64,000 bases of DNA, from NCBI GenBank assembly GCA_050084515.1, contig CM114272.1, forward strand, positions 36,084,001-36,148,000, read 5' to 3'. Below the pieces are notes generated by a model that worked only from the letters and a program-made list of their open reading frames with translations, had not been told where the DNA came from and ran no database searches. Position numbers and translations under genes: made by a program. This document shows, piece by piece, positions 36,080 to 47,160 of this stretch. Numbering within the stretch: position 1 is the stretch's first letter; every line of letters starts with the position of its first letter. The DNA is from Blasia pusilla (Eukaryota; Marchantiophyta; Marchantiopsida; Blasiales).

Positions 36080-36315
36080 AGGAATGGCTCTACATCTATA
36101 TCATAATTTGAGGAGGGGGGTATTTTTATTTAGTAGCTCCCTTCTTGAAGAAGTGAAGCCCTCCTTTAAAAGGAAGTACCCTTTAACAAAAAGATGCACT
36201 TCGATAAAAAACGAGTGATGGAAAACCCATCGGAAGTACAAAAGAGGGGGACTCAAAGAGTCAAAACCTGAAGGCCACAACAAGACCAGAAAAGGAAGAG
36301 GGGGCATTCCCCCCC

Positions 36316-36742
36316 CTAACGACGAAACTCACCAACAACATAGACAATATCAGCAACAACAAGAGAGCTATGACTACTACTAAGTGGGCCTCTAGCGCCG
36401 GCGTCTCCCACAGCCTGAGCCCGCCGCAAAATCCCATTAGCCTGGGCACGCTGAAACGCTATGGAGACCCGCTGCCCACAATACAGAATCGCAGTAGCTA
36501 AGGACAACCCATTTCTCGAGTGGAGATGATGGGCGCGATCCGTAAGAACGAAGTCGAACCTCTCCCCCATAGCCCCATACATCTCTATGGCCGAGGGGGA
36601 TGAAGATGTGTCCCTCGTGTAGTCGATATGTAGATATTGTCTTCTTCACCGCCGCTTCCTTGTAGCATTCGCCCTTGGGCCACCACTTGGGCTCGACCGC
36701 CTCCTGTAGGATCTCAGTGACTACCACGTCCGCCACCACCAC
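36316..36742 (-). pseudogene. Restriction-like endonuclease region of the R2-like element
   Basis: Readable blocks are MVVADVVVTEILQEA, CYKEAAVKKTISTYRLHEGH and, after a frameshift, MYGAMGERFDFVLTDRAHH. A D-V near a later K and the conserved K..YRL pattern after the RT thumb fit an RLE (PD-(D/E)XK) nuclease that nicks the target for target-primed reverse transcription. The assignment rests on position and pattern. Confidence 0.55.
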
Positions 36743-37055
36743 CTCACCTCACGTGTCATGTAGAGATCGGCACGAATGAGGGAATCCCGCATGGAGTAGT
36801 GCCTCTCTCTGCACATGGAAGCCACTCTCCCAAGCAATACTGAACATGATATCCCGCCTTTGACCGCATCGTGAGTGGCTATCCTCTCACCCCAATCGAC
36901 AAAGGCGTGCCAAATGCACACCAAGTGGATCCAGGCTCGGCGACACTCGCGGTGTGTCGAACCAACCACCGATGGTTGGGGAGGCCCAGCGGAACCGCAT
37001 CGCTCTGGTATAGGTAAGTGGTGCGACACGGAAAGCTCGGAGAAGGGGCGCGCCC

Positions 37056-38604
37056 CTACCCATGAGCCTGCCCCTTTCCGGAGCAAGAGCGAATACGGGC
37101 CCTAACCTCCATGGGGATATTCCCGTCAGACATAGTGCCTCTAAAAACTGCCTCAAAGTGGGCTTCCATCAAGGAAGATTGGAGCCCAGACTGACCGGAG
37201 GTAACTAAGGAGGAGAAAGTGGGGAGAACGGCTCTGGCCTCAACTCGAAAGGAATCTCTACAAGCTGTGAGTGAAGACTGAAGTGGGAAAGAGCCATCCT
37301 CGACCTGGGAGACGTAGTGTAGAAGGAGCGGTCTATCTCTAACCAATAATCGGGAGCAAAGGAGGGGTGCCACTGTGGCCCAACTCCCTAAAAAAGCGGA
37401 GGGCGCCACTAACTCGGTCGAGAGAAGACCTACTCCACCAAAAGAAATCGGCCAAGAGGCTTGTCTACGAGCTAACTCTCCCATGGGGCACTCTAAGGAG
37501 CCGGGTCCTAGAAGATCCCCAAACACCTGCATGAGCTTCCTATCAAAGGATCTATATAGGGAAGAAAGGTGACTAGATGTCCAGACAGTTCTAGTGAGGT
37601 AACCAGGTCTACGAGCAAAACAAGAAGAGAGAATGCCGAAGGCGACTTGAGGGTCACCAATCCTCGTAAGATCATCCACGTGGAGAAGATCCTCAATAAG
37701 AGCCGCTGCCATGAAACTCAATACAAAGTCCTGCCTCCCGAGCGGGACTCCCAAGACTCGAAGCCCTCCGACAGGTCGCAAGAAGCCGTCGGGTAAATGT
37801 AGATCATCACGTAGGCCTGATGGAGACCAAGCCTTGCACTTCCCCACCTTCACCGCCAGGCCGACACGTGCCAACCAGTGCTTTGAAAAGTGCTCGAATG
37901 CAGGACAACCAGATCTCCAGGACCAACAAAGATGAGTATCATCTGCGTGAAGGGAACATGCAACCCGGAAAGCCTCCACCGTAGAAAGAACCGCTCGGTA
38001 ATGAGCCACAAAGAAACAACGCGCCACCCGAGGGTCACCCCGACGAGTCCCGTGTAGCGGACTCCAAGACCGTGACCTCCTCCTCGAATCGACCATGGTG
38101 GAAATAGAGGGCCGAAGGGGCCCCATAGAAAGCCTCGCACAAAGGGAATGAGGCTCGCCATGGGGCCACCCGCGTCCCTCAACTCGTGAATATAGTAGCC
38201 CGAGATACTAAGTTGAAGGCGTTCTCCACGCCCACTTGGAGAACCACCCACTCTGGATGTACATCTAGACAAGCCCTCAAACCTAAGGCAACCGTCTCAC
38301 ATCCGGTTGGCGTGGCAACTCCAAACCGATGCGGACTCGGATGTGGACCGAAAGCCTCACGGAATTGCAAAGCGAGAGTACGACTCACCAAACGCAAGAG
38401 CACCTCACCTATGGCAATCGGACGGATACCACCACCCTCCTTCGACAACGCCAAATGTCGTCCCGCCCCTAAAACTTGGGCCACTGCTGTTGGCACTCTC
38501 CCATGAGCTAGGTGAGAGGCAACCTGAAGCAACTCGGAGAAGCCGCTAGCGGTGTCCTCGGAAGGAAAGCAATCACGAAGGTGTTCGTACATCATACCGC
38601 ACAA
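37056..38604 (-). pseudogene. Reverse transcriptase of the R2-like element (motif A Asp lost)
   Basis: Blocks in order are HLALSKEGGGIRPIAIGEVL, SRTLALQFREAFGPHPSP, HRFGVATPTGCETV, VVLQVGVENAFN (the usual VDVENAFN has Gly for the catalytic Asp), then after frame breaks GTRRGDPRVARCFFVAHYRA, LHADDTHL (motif C), GPGDLVV/PAFEHFSKHWLARVG and the thumb LGVPLGRQDFV. The order and the ADDT core identify a non-LTR RT of the R2/RLE class seen in early land plants. At least two frameshifts and the lost Asp make it inactive. Confidence 0.8.
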
Positions 38605-39447
38605 ACCTCCGCCGCAATCCTCGGAGAACGTCCGAGTGCCCGTGCAAAGAGGGACGGGTCAAGGCATATAGCCGTGTCAGGATGGAAGTCACGTGCAAAA
38701 GCTGGAATGTCAACCGCTGGACGAGGATGTAGCCTCCGGAGGGCATCGATGGTAACAGCTGAAGAAGGAGCCATGTCCATCGGGCGAAGAGCACGTGCAG
38801 CTCGCGAGTACTCACAGGCTCGCCCCAGTGTCCTGCATCGTCGCAACCTGGCTGCTCCAAGATCGTCCGTCGGGAAACCAGGTGAACTACTACCTCTGGC
38901 GAATGCCACAAACTCACTCTGCAGAGACTCACAATCACCTCCTCGAAAGCGTCTCAGACGTGCCATAACCTCTCTATGACCGGCCTTCCCTCCCCGAGTG
39001 TAACGAAGACACCATCGTGGAAGGAGAAGTAGTAGGTACCAAGAGAGCTCGTCCATAGGATCAAGAGCGATCCTAGCTAGGGGAAGGAGGAATGCGTGGT
39101 GGAGGTCGTCCCGAATGGCATGGGGGATCCTATGAAACAACCTCGGGCAGGGAAAACGGGTCTCAAAGAGACCTATAATGCTGCCCTGGTGGGACCTCAA
39201 CCACTCCCATGCCTCAGGAGGGGGCGATGATGCGAGAAGCACCGGAGAGCATCCATGGAAGCACCGGAGAGCATCCATGGTCGACAGGAGGGACCACCCA
39301 TCCAAATCTATCAAAGTCAGGATGTTTAGCCGCTAAGTGGTTCCGAATTCCTGAACAAGTGAAGAATTCGGGACAACATGGGCATTTAGTATCCCGACTA
39401 GACAACCCACGGGTCCCCACACGGGGAGCCGATGCGGGTCGAGGCAT
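38592..39447 (-). pseudogene. N-terminal zinc finger and pre-RT region of the R2-like element
   Basis: The zinc finger reads TKCPCCPEFFTCSGIRNHLA followed by AKH (39214-39447 frame), a C2H2 finger expected to bind target DNA. The overlapping frame (38592-39314) continues with WLRSHQGSIIGLFETRFPCP, RLRRFRGGDCESLQSEF and ARALRPMDMAPSSAVTIDAL, the Ala/Arg-rich segment that precedes RT in this class. Confidence 0.65.
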
Positions 39448-39600
39448 GGATGCAACTCACCAAGAAGAGGACATGGCCCCCTCCAATAAAATCGTGCGAC
39501 AATCCCCCGTCAATAACAGTCCTATCATCCCCATTCGAACGAGCGGTCCTGGCAAACAACTCTCTTCCCGTCCATGGTAATGCTCCCTCTAACATAAACT

Positions 39601-40341
39601 CTCACCTACCGACATCACCTAGGACTTCTTGTCCCAACCCCCTCCCAAAAATAAACTCATGAATACGTAGAGTTGCTAAGAGTGTGAAAAGATCATGGGC
39701 CCTTCGAGATAAAATAGATGAGAAGAAAAGTGTATGTATGGGAGGGGTAACAAATACAAAAGTGAATCGAACCACAATGAGAAGCACATACGACAAATAC
39801 GACAAACAAGAAAGGACTTGGGAAAGGAGGGGAAGGGTGGGTGAATAGAGGACGTTACCTTGGGAAATTTCTCCAAATGACAATAAGCAAAACCCTATTA
39901 CTCACATTTGGAACCCTAATATGAACCGAAATCTAAAAAGATGAAAAAAATAAAAATACTTCACGCCATGCAGCAAGGTCCGGATCAAAACGAAGCCCTC
40001 GTCACGCTCTCCGTTTCGACATGTAGCACGTCCATTTTTGTCCCCGACACGCTCCGTCCGTCCTCCCACCGTCCCCATCCATGCCTCCCGCCGTCCCCGC
40101 CCAAAATCGCGTCAAAGTTCCGTCAGTCCAAACAAAAAAAAAAAAAAACAAAAACAAAAAAACCCTTTAAAATAGTTGAAACACTTGAAATTGATATCCA
40201 AAACTTTGGTAAATAAATCCAATGATGATCTCCCCAATCTTTTTTTACGTCTCAAACTTGATAAATAACCTTTCCCATAGTATATTTGCCAATTCAGTAG
40301 TAGTCCAAAGTTCATTTGTGCATCGCACGAGCACCGGCTAA
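39601..40341. other. Gene-free region ending in a Helitron-like 3' end
   Basis: No gene. An A-rich run lies at about 40132-40160. At 40313-40341 GTGCATCGCACGAGCACCGG then CTAA before T gives a short hairpin plus CTRR terminus, as at a Helitron 3' end (plus). The matching 5' end is not found. Confidence 0.4.
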
Positions 40342-40481
40342 TTATTTACTAACTTTGAAGAAGAGCGTTTAGAATTGGAGAAAAATAGTTTCTATAGAAA
40401 GAGGGACACATATTAGGACTAGGATTAGTGGGATTGGCAGTTCCACAAAACTTCAACGAGTGAAATTTGATTTGCATGTCA

Positions 40482-40720
40482 TCTATACTATATTTGCGAA
40501 GTGATTCCGACATGGCGACACATGCAGAACACAACGCGTGTCAAGAGGGGCGTGTATACGAGGGCGTAGATATTTTGGGTCGGGAAAAGAAGGGCGCATA
40601 TACACAAGGGGCATATAATTTTCAAGGAGGCGTATACATTTTGCACGTACCCAGGGGCGATCTCAGGGTCGGGGAGACAAGGAACCGTGCATTGCACTGT
40701 CCATCACGGGTACTAACTAG
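40482..40720 (+). mobile_element. Non-autonomous Helitron-like element (239 bp)
   Basis: 5' TCTATACTATATTTGC preceded by A; 3' ACCGTGCATTGCACTG ... GGTACTAACTAG followed by T, i.e. TC...CTAG between A and T with a subterminal hairpin. The interior has four GGGC/GGCGTATAYAC-like blocks. No coding capacity. Confidence 0.6.
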
Positions 40721-40787
40721 TAAATAATTATCACATATTTTCCACAAAACTTCCAAGAATGAAATTTGATTTGCACGTCATAAATAA

Positions 40788-41011
40788 CTAGTAAGGTGCC
40801 CATGCGATGCACGAGAAATACAAAAGTGTTTGAAGAGTTTTTCTATTGCGTAGCTCGTGAAGGGAAAGGACTAATGATGTTGCATACAATTTCATAAAAA
40901 ATTTTTCTTGCTGCCTATAGCATGTGAAACATTTTCTTGCTACCCAGTTGCCACGCGTCATATAGAGAAGTGTTTGCAAATCAAGAAGGCACTCTCCAAT
41001 AATAATATAGA
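40788..41011 (-). mobile_element. Non-autonomous Helitron-like element (224 bp)
   Basis: On the minus strand it begins TCTATATTATTATTGGAGAG (preceded by A) and ends CGTGCATCGCATGGGCACC TTACTAG before T. The body matches the modules at 20.5-22.5 kb (GTGCCTTCTTGATTTGCAAA, GCAAGAAAATGTTTCACATG). This copy shows both termini and so best defines the family. Confidence 0.65.
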
Positions 41012-41071
41012 TTATCGCATCTTTTCCACAAACCTTCCAAGAATGAAATTTGATTTGCATGTCATAAGTAA

Positions 41072-41580
41072 TGTCATCTTTTAGGACAGATCGACAAGTA
41101 TCCATATGGTGCCTTCAAGAAGGTTGAAGGAAAATCTCATGAGATTGAAGATGACTTGTTGAGGACTAGGGTAATCTAAGAGAGCATGTGTCCATTTTTT
41201 TTGGCTCATTTGGAGCCATATTTCAAGACTTGCTATTTCGGGTAAATTACTATTTGGAGCATAACTAGTTTTATATTTTTGGAAGTAGTCATTGATCCCC
41301 TACTATAGGTCAAGAGCCAAGGAGATAACTTGTGTGTACAAATTACCAAAGGAATAGATTATGAAGAAGGAAGGGGTATATCCAATGAGAGTGAGTTTGA
41401 GTGCTCGTTTTCTTTTTCTTGAATCTCTTACCATGAGGTGGCCGAGCTATTGTCCTCCTTGATTTATAAAACATGTTTTTTTATACAATTGTCTATGTGT
41501 TCAAATGTCATGAATGAGTGTGATTCCTTGTGTTTATGTGTTTGTCTTTGGTGATAACTATGTATGTATGTGTACCACAT
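41072..41580 (+). mobile_element. Diverged LTR relic
   Basis: Starts TGTCATCTTTTAGGACAGAT and follows the family LTR through GGCTCATTTGGAGCCATATT, GTCAAGAGCCAAGGAGATAA and TTTGGTGATAACTATG. The last few bases of the LTR are gone. No internal region directly follows except the integrase relic. Confidence 0.7.
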
Positions 41581-41879
41581 CATGAAGCTTTGAACCAAGT
41601 TGAAGACTTGGAAAGAAGCCTTGAAATTTCCATGATGGAATTTTGGATAATGAAGAGAGGGTTACACTAGTATGGCTTGGACCAAGGACATTTGAAAGAG
41701 TAGGACCTACATATGTCATGGTTGACTATGGGATATCTCTTTAGTTAGTTGGCATAATTCTCATCACACTTTTTCTTTTATGAGCCTGACTTATCTACAA
41801 CTATTCGACGTGACATGTAGAGGTGTTAAATGTTAACCTTGACAACCACGATATCTTGGTGCGAGCATGTTCTCAAAGA

Positions 41880-42235
41880 GTGGATATTCTTAGAAAATTA
41901 TGCCCATGACATTTGAAAACTTGGCTATTGCTCAACATAGGGATACATTATGGTATGCAACCATTCATGCAAGAGGCTATTTTCCAAGGATTAGGTGATC
42001 TCATAATCCCTTCAAGAATAAATCTAGATTTCACCTTTGAGAGTATGTATACTTATAGCAAAAAACATTGATGATGCTATATGGCATTGTAGGGTGCATG
42101 ATTTTACCTATGCGCAAGGTGTTATCTATCGGAGTCCTCATGTTGGAGGAATAGGATGGTATGGTTGGGAAGAATCATTTGCACAATGGTGTGCCATGCC
42201 ATCTTTGAAATCAAGATGGAAGAGTATATACAAGC
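41880..42235 (+). pseudogene. Integrase C-terminal relic
   Basis: With frame changes, the sequence reads MPMTFENLAIAQHRDTLWYA, EYVYL and DGMVWEESFAQW, matching the integrase C-terminus of Copy 1 (MPMAFEDLEIAQHRDTLRYA ... GRDGMVWKDH). It is the only internal piece of this old copy and lies between opposing LTR relics. Confidence 0.65.
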
Positions 42236-42337
42236 TTGGAAATCGTACATACGAGCTTGAAGTATATATTATCTGGATCTAGAAGGGATGCAATCACCAT
42301 GTTGGTTTGTGATGGTTGTTCTAGAGGCTAGCACATA

Positions 42338-42730
42338 TATGTCGTGCACAAACATATCGCTACACAATCCACATAGCTAGTCACATCTACACAACACCGA
42401 TCTTCCCAACACACACTTCAATCCACTCGTAAAAAATATATTCTCACCCATATACATCGAGACCACACAACTAAAATTAGAGTAAAAATGACTCATGTGG
42501 CCAACTCCACCCTCCACTATGAAGGAATTTGGACGCTAGCACCCTAGTTCCTACTACACACAACACAATAGAAGTGCTCATAAGGCCCAACAAGAGGGAG
42601 TTGGCTTGGGAAAGCCATCTCTCCCTCTCTCATTTTTTCAAATAGGAAATTTCTCTAAATAATCAAATTTTCATCTAGAAAATTCTACTCTTAATTTTCT
42701 CAACAGTCTCACACTTTTCAAACAATCCTT
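42338..42730 (-). mobile_element. LTR relic related to the Copy 2 LTR
   Basis: On the minus strand it ends GTTTGTGCACGACA like the family LTR and contains AGATGGCTTTCCCAAGCCAA and GGAACTAGGGTGCTAGCGTC, matching 43971-44065 of the Copy 2 LTR. The far end is not defined. Confidence 0.55.
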
Positions 42731-43672
42731 AATAATTTTAAAGTTCTTATCCGATATAAAAACTAGTAACCTTAAAAGACATATTCTCATACACAAAAAG
42801 AGAATTTTGTCTTCTATAAAGACAACAATGAGAAGGAACACGTAAATAACGAGGGAATTTTGACCTCACTTTGCGTATAAGATACGTATAAGAGGTATTT
42901 TTCCTAAAATCCACAAAAGGTCTTATCTCGACAATGACGTGTATATACAAGCTGCATTAACCTCAACATATCACTTATGAGCTCTTATTCTAAATAATAA
43001 TGATAATGAGCTAAATTATAAAGGCTAGCATGAATTTGGATATATTTCAACACTTGTAGATTACACATAATGTCTAGAATCTTGAAATTGATCATATCTT
43101 CTATCTTTATTTTCGTGATTAATGTATGTATTTCATATGAAGGTAATACTACTTGACAATAATCTAATCAACTTGTTCTTTCCAAAAATTTGACATCAGC
43201 TTTATTTGTTGGAACATGATGTATATATATATATATATAATATTTTAGTAATAATAAATTGCACATAGCATTGAATGATATATACGGCTCAAATATGCTA
43301 ATTTGGGTTTCTTCTTCTTCTTCTTCTTCTTCTTCTTCTTCTTCTTCTTCTTTCCAAATTGATCTCTCTTTTTATAGTTATATTAAGTTGGCCTTCTTAC
43401 TTTGAATAGGTATAAGAGTGGTATATATATACCTCATAGTAAGATGGAAATCATATTAGCTCTATGTAGTAGCTTGTATGGTAAGGCTCCTCTTGCTCTT
43501 CATCATGAAGCACTAGCTTGCATCAAATAGGAAAGGGTAATTTAGAATATGAAGTGAACCTAATATGAATGATTTTTTGACTATTATAACTATTATATCT
43601 TCGTTAGCTAACAGATAAAGTTCAATCGTGTCAATAGCATTCATAGGCAGTGGGTTGTTCGGGCATAACTTT
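42731..43672. other. AT-rich spacer with microsatellites
   Basis: No gene recognised. It holds (TA)n at 43221-43240 and (CTT)n at 43309-43352. Confidence 0.7.
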
Positions 43673-43992
43673 GTAGATGTGACATCTGTTAGGTGTCACA
43701 TCTACGTAGCCGATAGGCTGAGATCTATCGTGGATAGGGCATAGGAGTTAGCGGACTATCTTGAGTGTAACTTTGTTCCAAGGTGTCGGATGAGGTTGAG
43801 GATAGGTTCGTTGTGTCAGAAACGTCATTTTCTATTGAAGTCTTTCAGAGCTGGATGACTTGTTGAGCAAGTCATCTGCCCTTGGTAACTTGTGCGCATA
43901 GGTTACCAAGAAGATAGCTATTTTTAGGGAAAGAGCCTTTTGGCTCTTCCCAACCTTATATAAGGGAGGAAGATGGCTTTCCCAAGCCATCT
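43673..43992 (+). promoter_or_regulatory. Copy 2 LTR with five successive stem-loops and a TATA box
   Basis: Perfect or near-perfect stems: 43673-43684/43694-43705 (GTAGATGTGACA), 43854-43861/43869-43876 (GATGACTT), 43881-43889/43902-43910 (CTTGGTAAC), 43931-43937/43942-43948 (AAGAGCC) and 43971-43979/43984-43992 (AGATGGCTT). A TATATAA box sits at 43957-43963 between the fourth and fifth stems, as expected for an LTR promoter. The LTR start is probably in the first stem (TGTTAGG...); its end is not fixed. Confidence 0.65.
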
Positions 43993-45601
43993 TTCTCATC
44001 TTGGGTCGTTGGAGCATCTCTCTTGTTGTGTGTGAGATAGGACCAGGGTGCTAGCATCTGGATTTCCTGAGAGCACAAGGTGGAGGAGGCTCAATATGCC
44101 AATGTAGATTGAGGAGTGGAGTTTTAGGTTGGGTGTGCCGTTTTTACTACTCTTTATTTTTATATGAGAAAGATGTCAGGGGGCTGGTGGGAATTCGTTG
44201 TTTGCAGGTAAGCAAGTGAGTTGCCTCGGTGGGTAGCCCCTGGTTAAACTCGTTGGCATTTTTGTTGTCATTTCTTCATTCGGAAAGTTGCTGCCTGTTT
44301 CTTCTCAGATCTCACGGGTGCGGGTGACGAGGGACAACAACAGAGTGGGGGTCGGGCATGAGCGCTTGGATGCAGCGCAGAGCAATGTTGGAGTGTCGAG
44401 AGAACGGCGCATAGCAAGAGTGTCGAGAGAGATGCAGTTTGAGGGCTTGTAGCCGTCGGAGGGGCTATCAAGTAAAGGCGGCTAGGGCTAGGGCGTAGGC
44501 TAGGCTAGGCGACGGCTATGGTAGAGCAGTCCCTCCCCGGCCCGCATTTAAGGAGGTGCATAGGGCACCGTGACGGACGTGGTAGAGCACATGCGGATGT
44601 GGTAAGGGCAGAGTGGATGTCGTGGAGTAAGGTGCATGAGCAACGTGGTTGAGGCGGGGCAGACGTGGTTGACAACGCGTACGTGTTAGGCAAGATGGAT
44701 GTGGTCGGGGTCAAGGTTGACGTAGTCGAGCAGGGCGGACGTGGTCAGTCAGAAGGACGTAGTCGGGCAAGACCGACGTGGTAGAGGAAAGAATGGACAT
44801 GGTAGGAGCAAGGAGTTGGACGTGGTTGGTTTAGGCTACCAGTTCAGGGGATGGCTTTGACTACGTTGAGTTACGTAGTAGCAAAGCATTTTGAGACTTG
44901 GTGTTTTGCGAGCATGGTGGGATTCGCGACGGGATTTTGGAACTTATTACGAGTCGGTTGGGGATCAACTCATTAGTTCTTCATCGACTGGGATTTTCGA
45001 GGGTTGTGATGGAGACACACACGTCGATGCTGATGGGTAGTTTGCATCCATTGATGGGAGGTTTGAGGTGTTTCGTGTTGCGGAGGTTTCTGTACCACAT
45101 GGAGGAGTGAGTGTCGAGGGCGTGATCAAGTTACCCATTCGAGCCCCTTTTCCTATGCTTATCTTATTTGATTGAGAGTGTTGGGCATCCGGGTAGTTGT
45201 TGGGGCTAAGTGGGTGTAAGCAATCATGACGAGTGTGGTTTCCATGCATGTGTAGCATGTGTGTGGATATAGGAAGATTTTCGAGTAGGGGTCACGTGTA
45301 TGATCCGAGAATGTCGGTAGTTTAGGTGAGTTAGTTGGGAGGTTCATGATGAGCCCGAGTGTTGAGTGTGTGTGAGGTCGGGTATGTTGTCACATGATTA
45401 CCATTATCATAGGTGAGCTGATGAGGAGTATGGGAGACTATTGGTTAGTCTGAGTGCTTGAGCGGGTGAGACAAGGTTGTCATCACGTCGTTCTTCCAGG
45501 GTTCGAAAGAACGGGGTAGTGCGAGCAATAGTAGTGGTGTGACATGGAGTGCAATGAGATACTGAGGAGTTACGAGTAAGGAGCTACGTCGACTTCCATC
45601 C
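43993..45601 (+). other. Copy 2 leader with degenerate GGACGTGGT repeats
   Basis: Untranslated or decayed leader. 44510-44835 repeats a core GACGTGGT/GATGTGGT about ten times at irregular 25-35 bp spacing. Near 45121-45215 the text GTGATCAAGTTACCCATTC and GGGTAGTTGTTGGGG aligns with leader ORF b of the other copies, but with stops. Confidence 0.5.
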
Positions 45602-47160
45602 GTGGCTGGATCGTCATCACTAGACAGTGGGTCTGGTGACGAGATCGCAGATGGAGGAAGTGTCACTTGGGAGGAGATGGACGACATGGGCCATCAGGGC
45701 ATGCGTCATTTCTTGGATGCAGTGGGCACCATCAACTTAGATGACTTCATGGAGGAGTTCGACACGTGGTGCGATTTCCAGGAGATACGGACCCCGACAC
45801 GGTTCTACCCTTTCATGGCATGGAAGGGGTTGTTCCAACACTTGGAGGGTCCTCCGATGGATGATTTTATGGAGTTCTGATTGCTATATTCAGTAGAGAT
45901 TGATGCCTGGAGGATGTATTGGGATCCAGCGTATGTGTCCATTAGTGGTCGCGAGACATATGATGGGATCGTGAGAGGAGAGAGACCCACACCATTAGCC
46001 CGAAGACTAGATGGAGAGGAGGGCAATGAGACAAGCGATATGGCAAAGACCTCTGGTGGTAGAGGGCCACCCAGGTTTAGTCCCACAGTGGAGTTCTTCC
46101 GAAAGTTGGGGAAGAGCTCCTAGGGCGTACGCACCGACAAGTTGAGGAGTCTACAGGATTTTCAACGACGAACGGGTGAGAGTCTGAGAGAGGCATTCAC
46201 GGGCATGGGGAGGCTCATCATTGCTACTTATGGAGTGACTGAGGCTTAGTCAATCTTGTATTGGTAGGGGGTTCTAGACTAAGAACTACGGAGGAGATTC
46301 TGAGATGCGATGCTAATTCACACAGCGAAGCCTACATTGGTCTTCGAGTTGTCTGAGCGTTTTGAGCTCAACATGAGTGAGAAGCAGGTAGTGACCACTG
46401 GATTTTCTCGAGAGTCGACAGGTCCACACGGGACGGTAACCCCACAGGTGCCACAGCAAACACCAATACCACATGAGCAGTCTTGTGTGCCTAGAGAGCA
46501 GGGCGGGTAGCATGAGCCTATGAGGCAACGACCTTTGCCTACATATGTTGCCCAGTAGGGACTTATGTTGTCTTTTGGACGTGTGGAGGGGCCCATAGGC
46601 AGAGAGACTACCCACAGCATGGGAGAGACCATGAGCGCCTCCGATTGCTCAGGAGCCATAGAGGATGGCTCCACCATGATTCCAATGTGACTATTGCCAC
46701 ATATATGGTCACAATAGGGATAGATGTTTTGACCTTTGTCGAGAGGCACGTCCAAAGGTAGGCAGAGGGCCTAGGGGCGGTCATCTTGGAGGAGGTCGAG
46801 GAGTTGTTGCTAGACGTGGTGGTAGAGGACCACCACTTGCCAGAGGAGATGGAGCAAGAGCACCAAAGACGGTGCTTCTCTCGCGCATCGATCAGTTGGA
46901 GCAGAGGATTGTTGCCATGGCGATGATTCAGTTGAGGAAAGGCACATAGTTGAGAGTAGCTAGTGTGGCTCCAACTTCCACGTGTTACCCTAAACCGGGT
47001 GAGGATCTAGCTAGTATGGGGTTTATGTGTGGTGCGGCTCAGGTTGAGGCTGCAACAGTGGTGACTCAAGGTGCTTCGAGAGGCACTGAGCCATCGAGAG
47101 GTGGAGTTGAGATTGACCCACCGGAGGGGACCGATGGGCGGCAGGCGAGGGGTCCATAGT
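45602..47160 (+). pseudogene. gag of Copy 2 (decayed)
   Basis: The frame reads FYPFMAWKGLFQHLEGPPMD, RFSPTVEFFRKLGKSS, GVRTDKLRSLQDFQRRTGES and GVTEA-SILYW, colinear with the gag of Copy 1. The second zinc knuckle is complete (CDYCHIYGHNRDRC near 46690); the first is damaged. Several stops and frameshifts are present, and the tail repeats ASMxFMCGAAQVEAATVV-type text of the spacer. It shows no sign of coding today. Confidence 0.75.

Larger units (their letters stand above)
36080..39600 (-). mobile_element. Decayed non-LTR retrotransposon with RLE-type endonuclease (R2-like)
   Basis: GC-richer than its surroundings and coding only on the minus strand. In order it has a C2H2 zinc finger, a pre-RT region, a reverse transcriptase with an ADDT motif and a C-terminal restriction-like endonuclease region. 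The zinc finger before RT and nuclease after RT are the layout of R2/NeSL-type elements. Frameshifts separate all parts. No LTR, target duplication or poly(A) tail is identified, so both borders are approximate. Confidence 0.75.

Noticed and set aside
37056-38126. A cellular gene for the long minus-strand frame
   Set aside because: It contains ADDT and R2-type thumb blocks and sits between RT and nuclease remnants, so it is transposon-derived.
38512-38979. Plus-strand frame rich in Arg/Ala opposite the R2-like element
   Set aside because: Antisense shadow of the pre-RT region.
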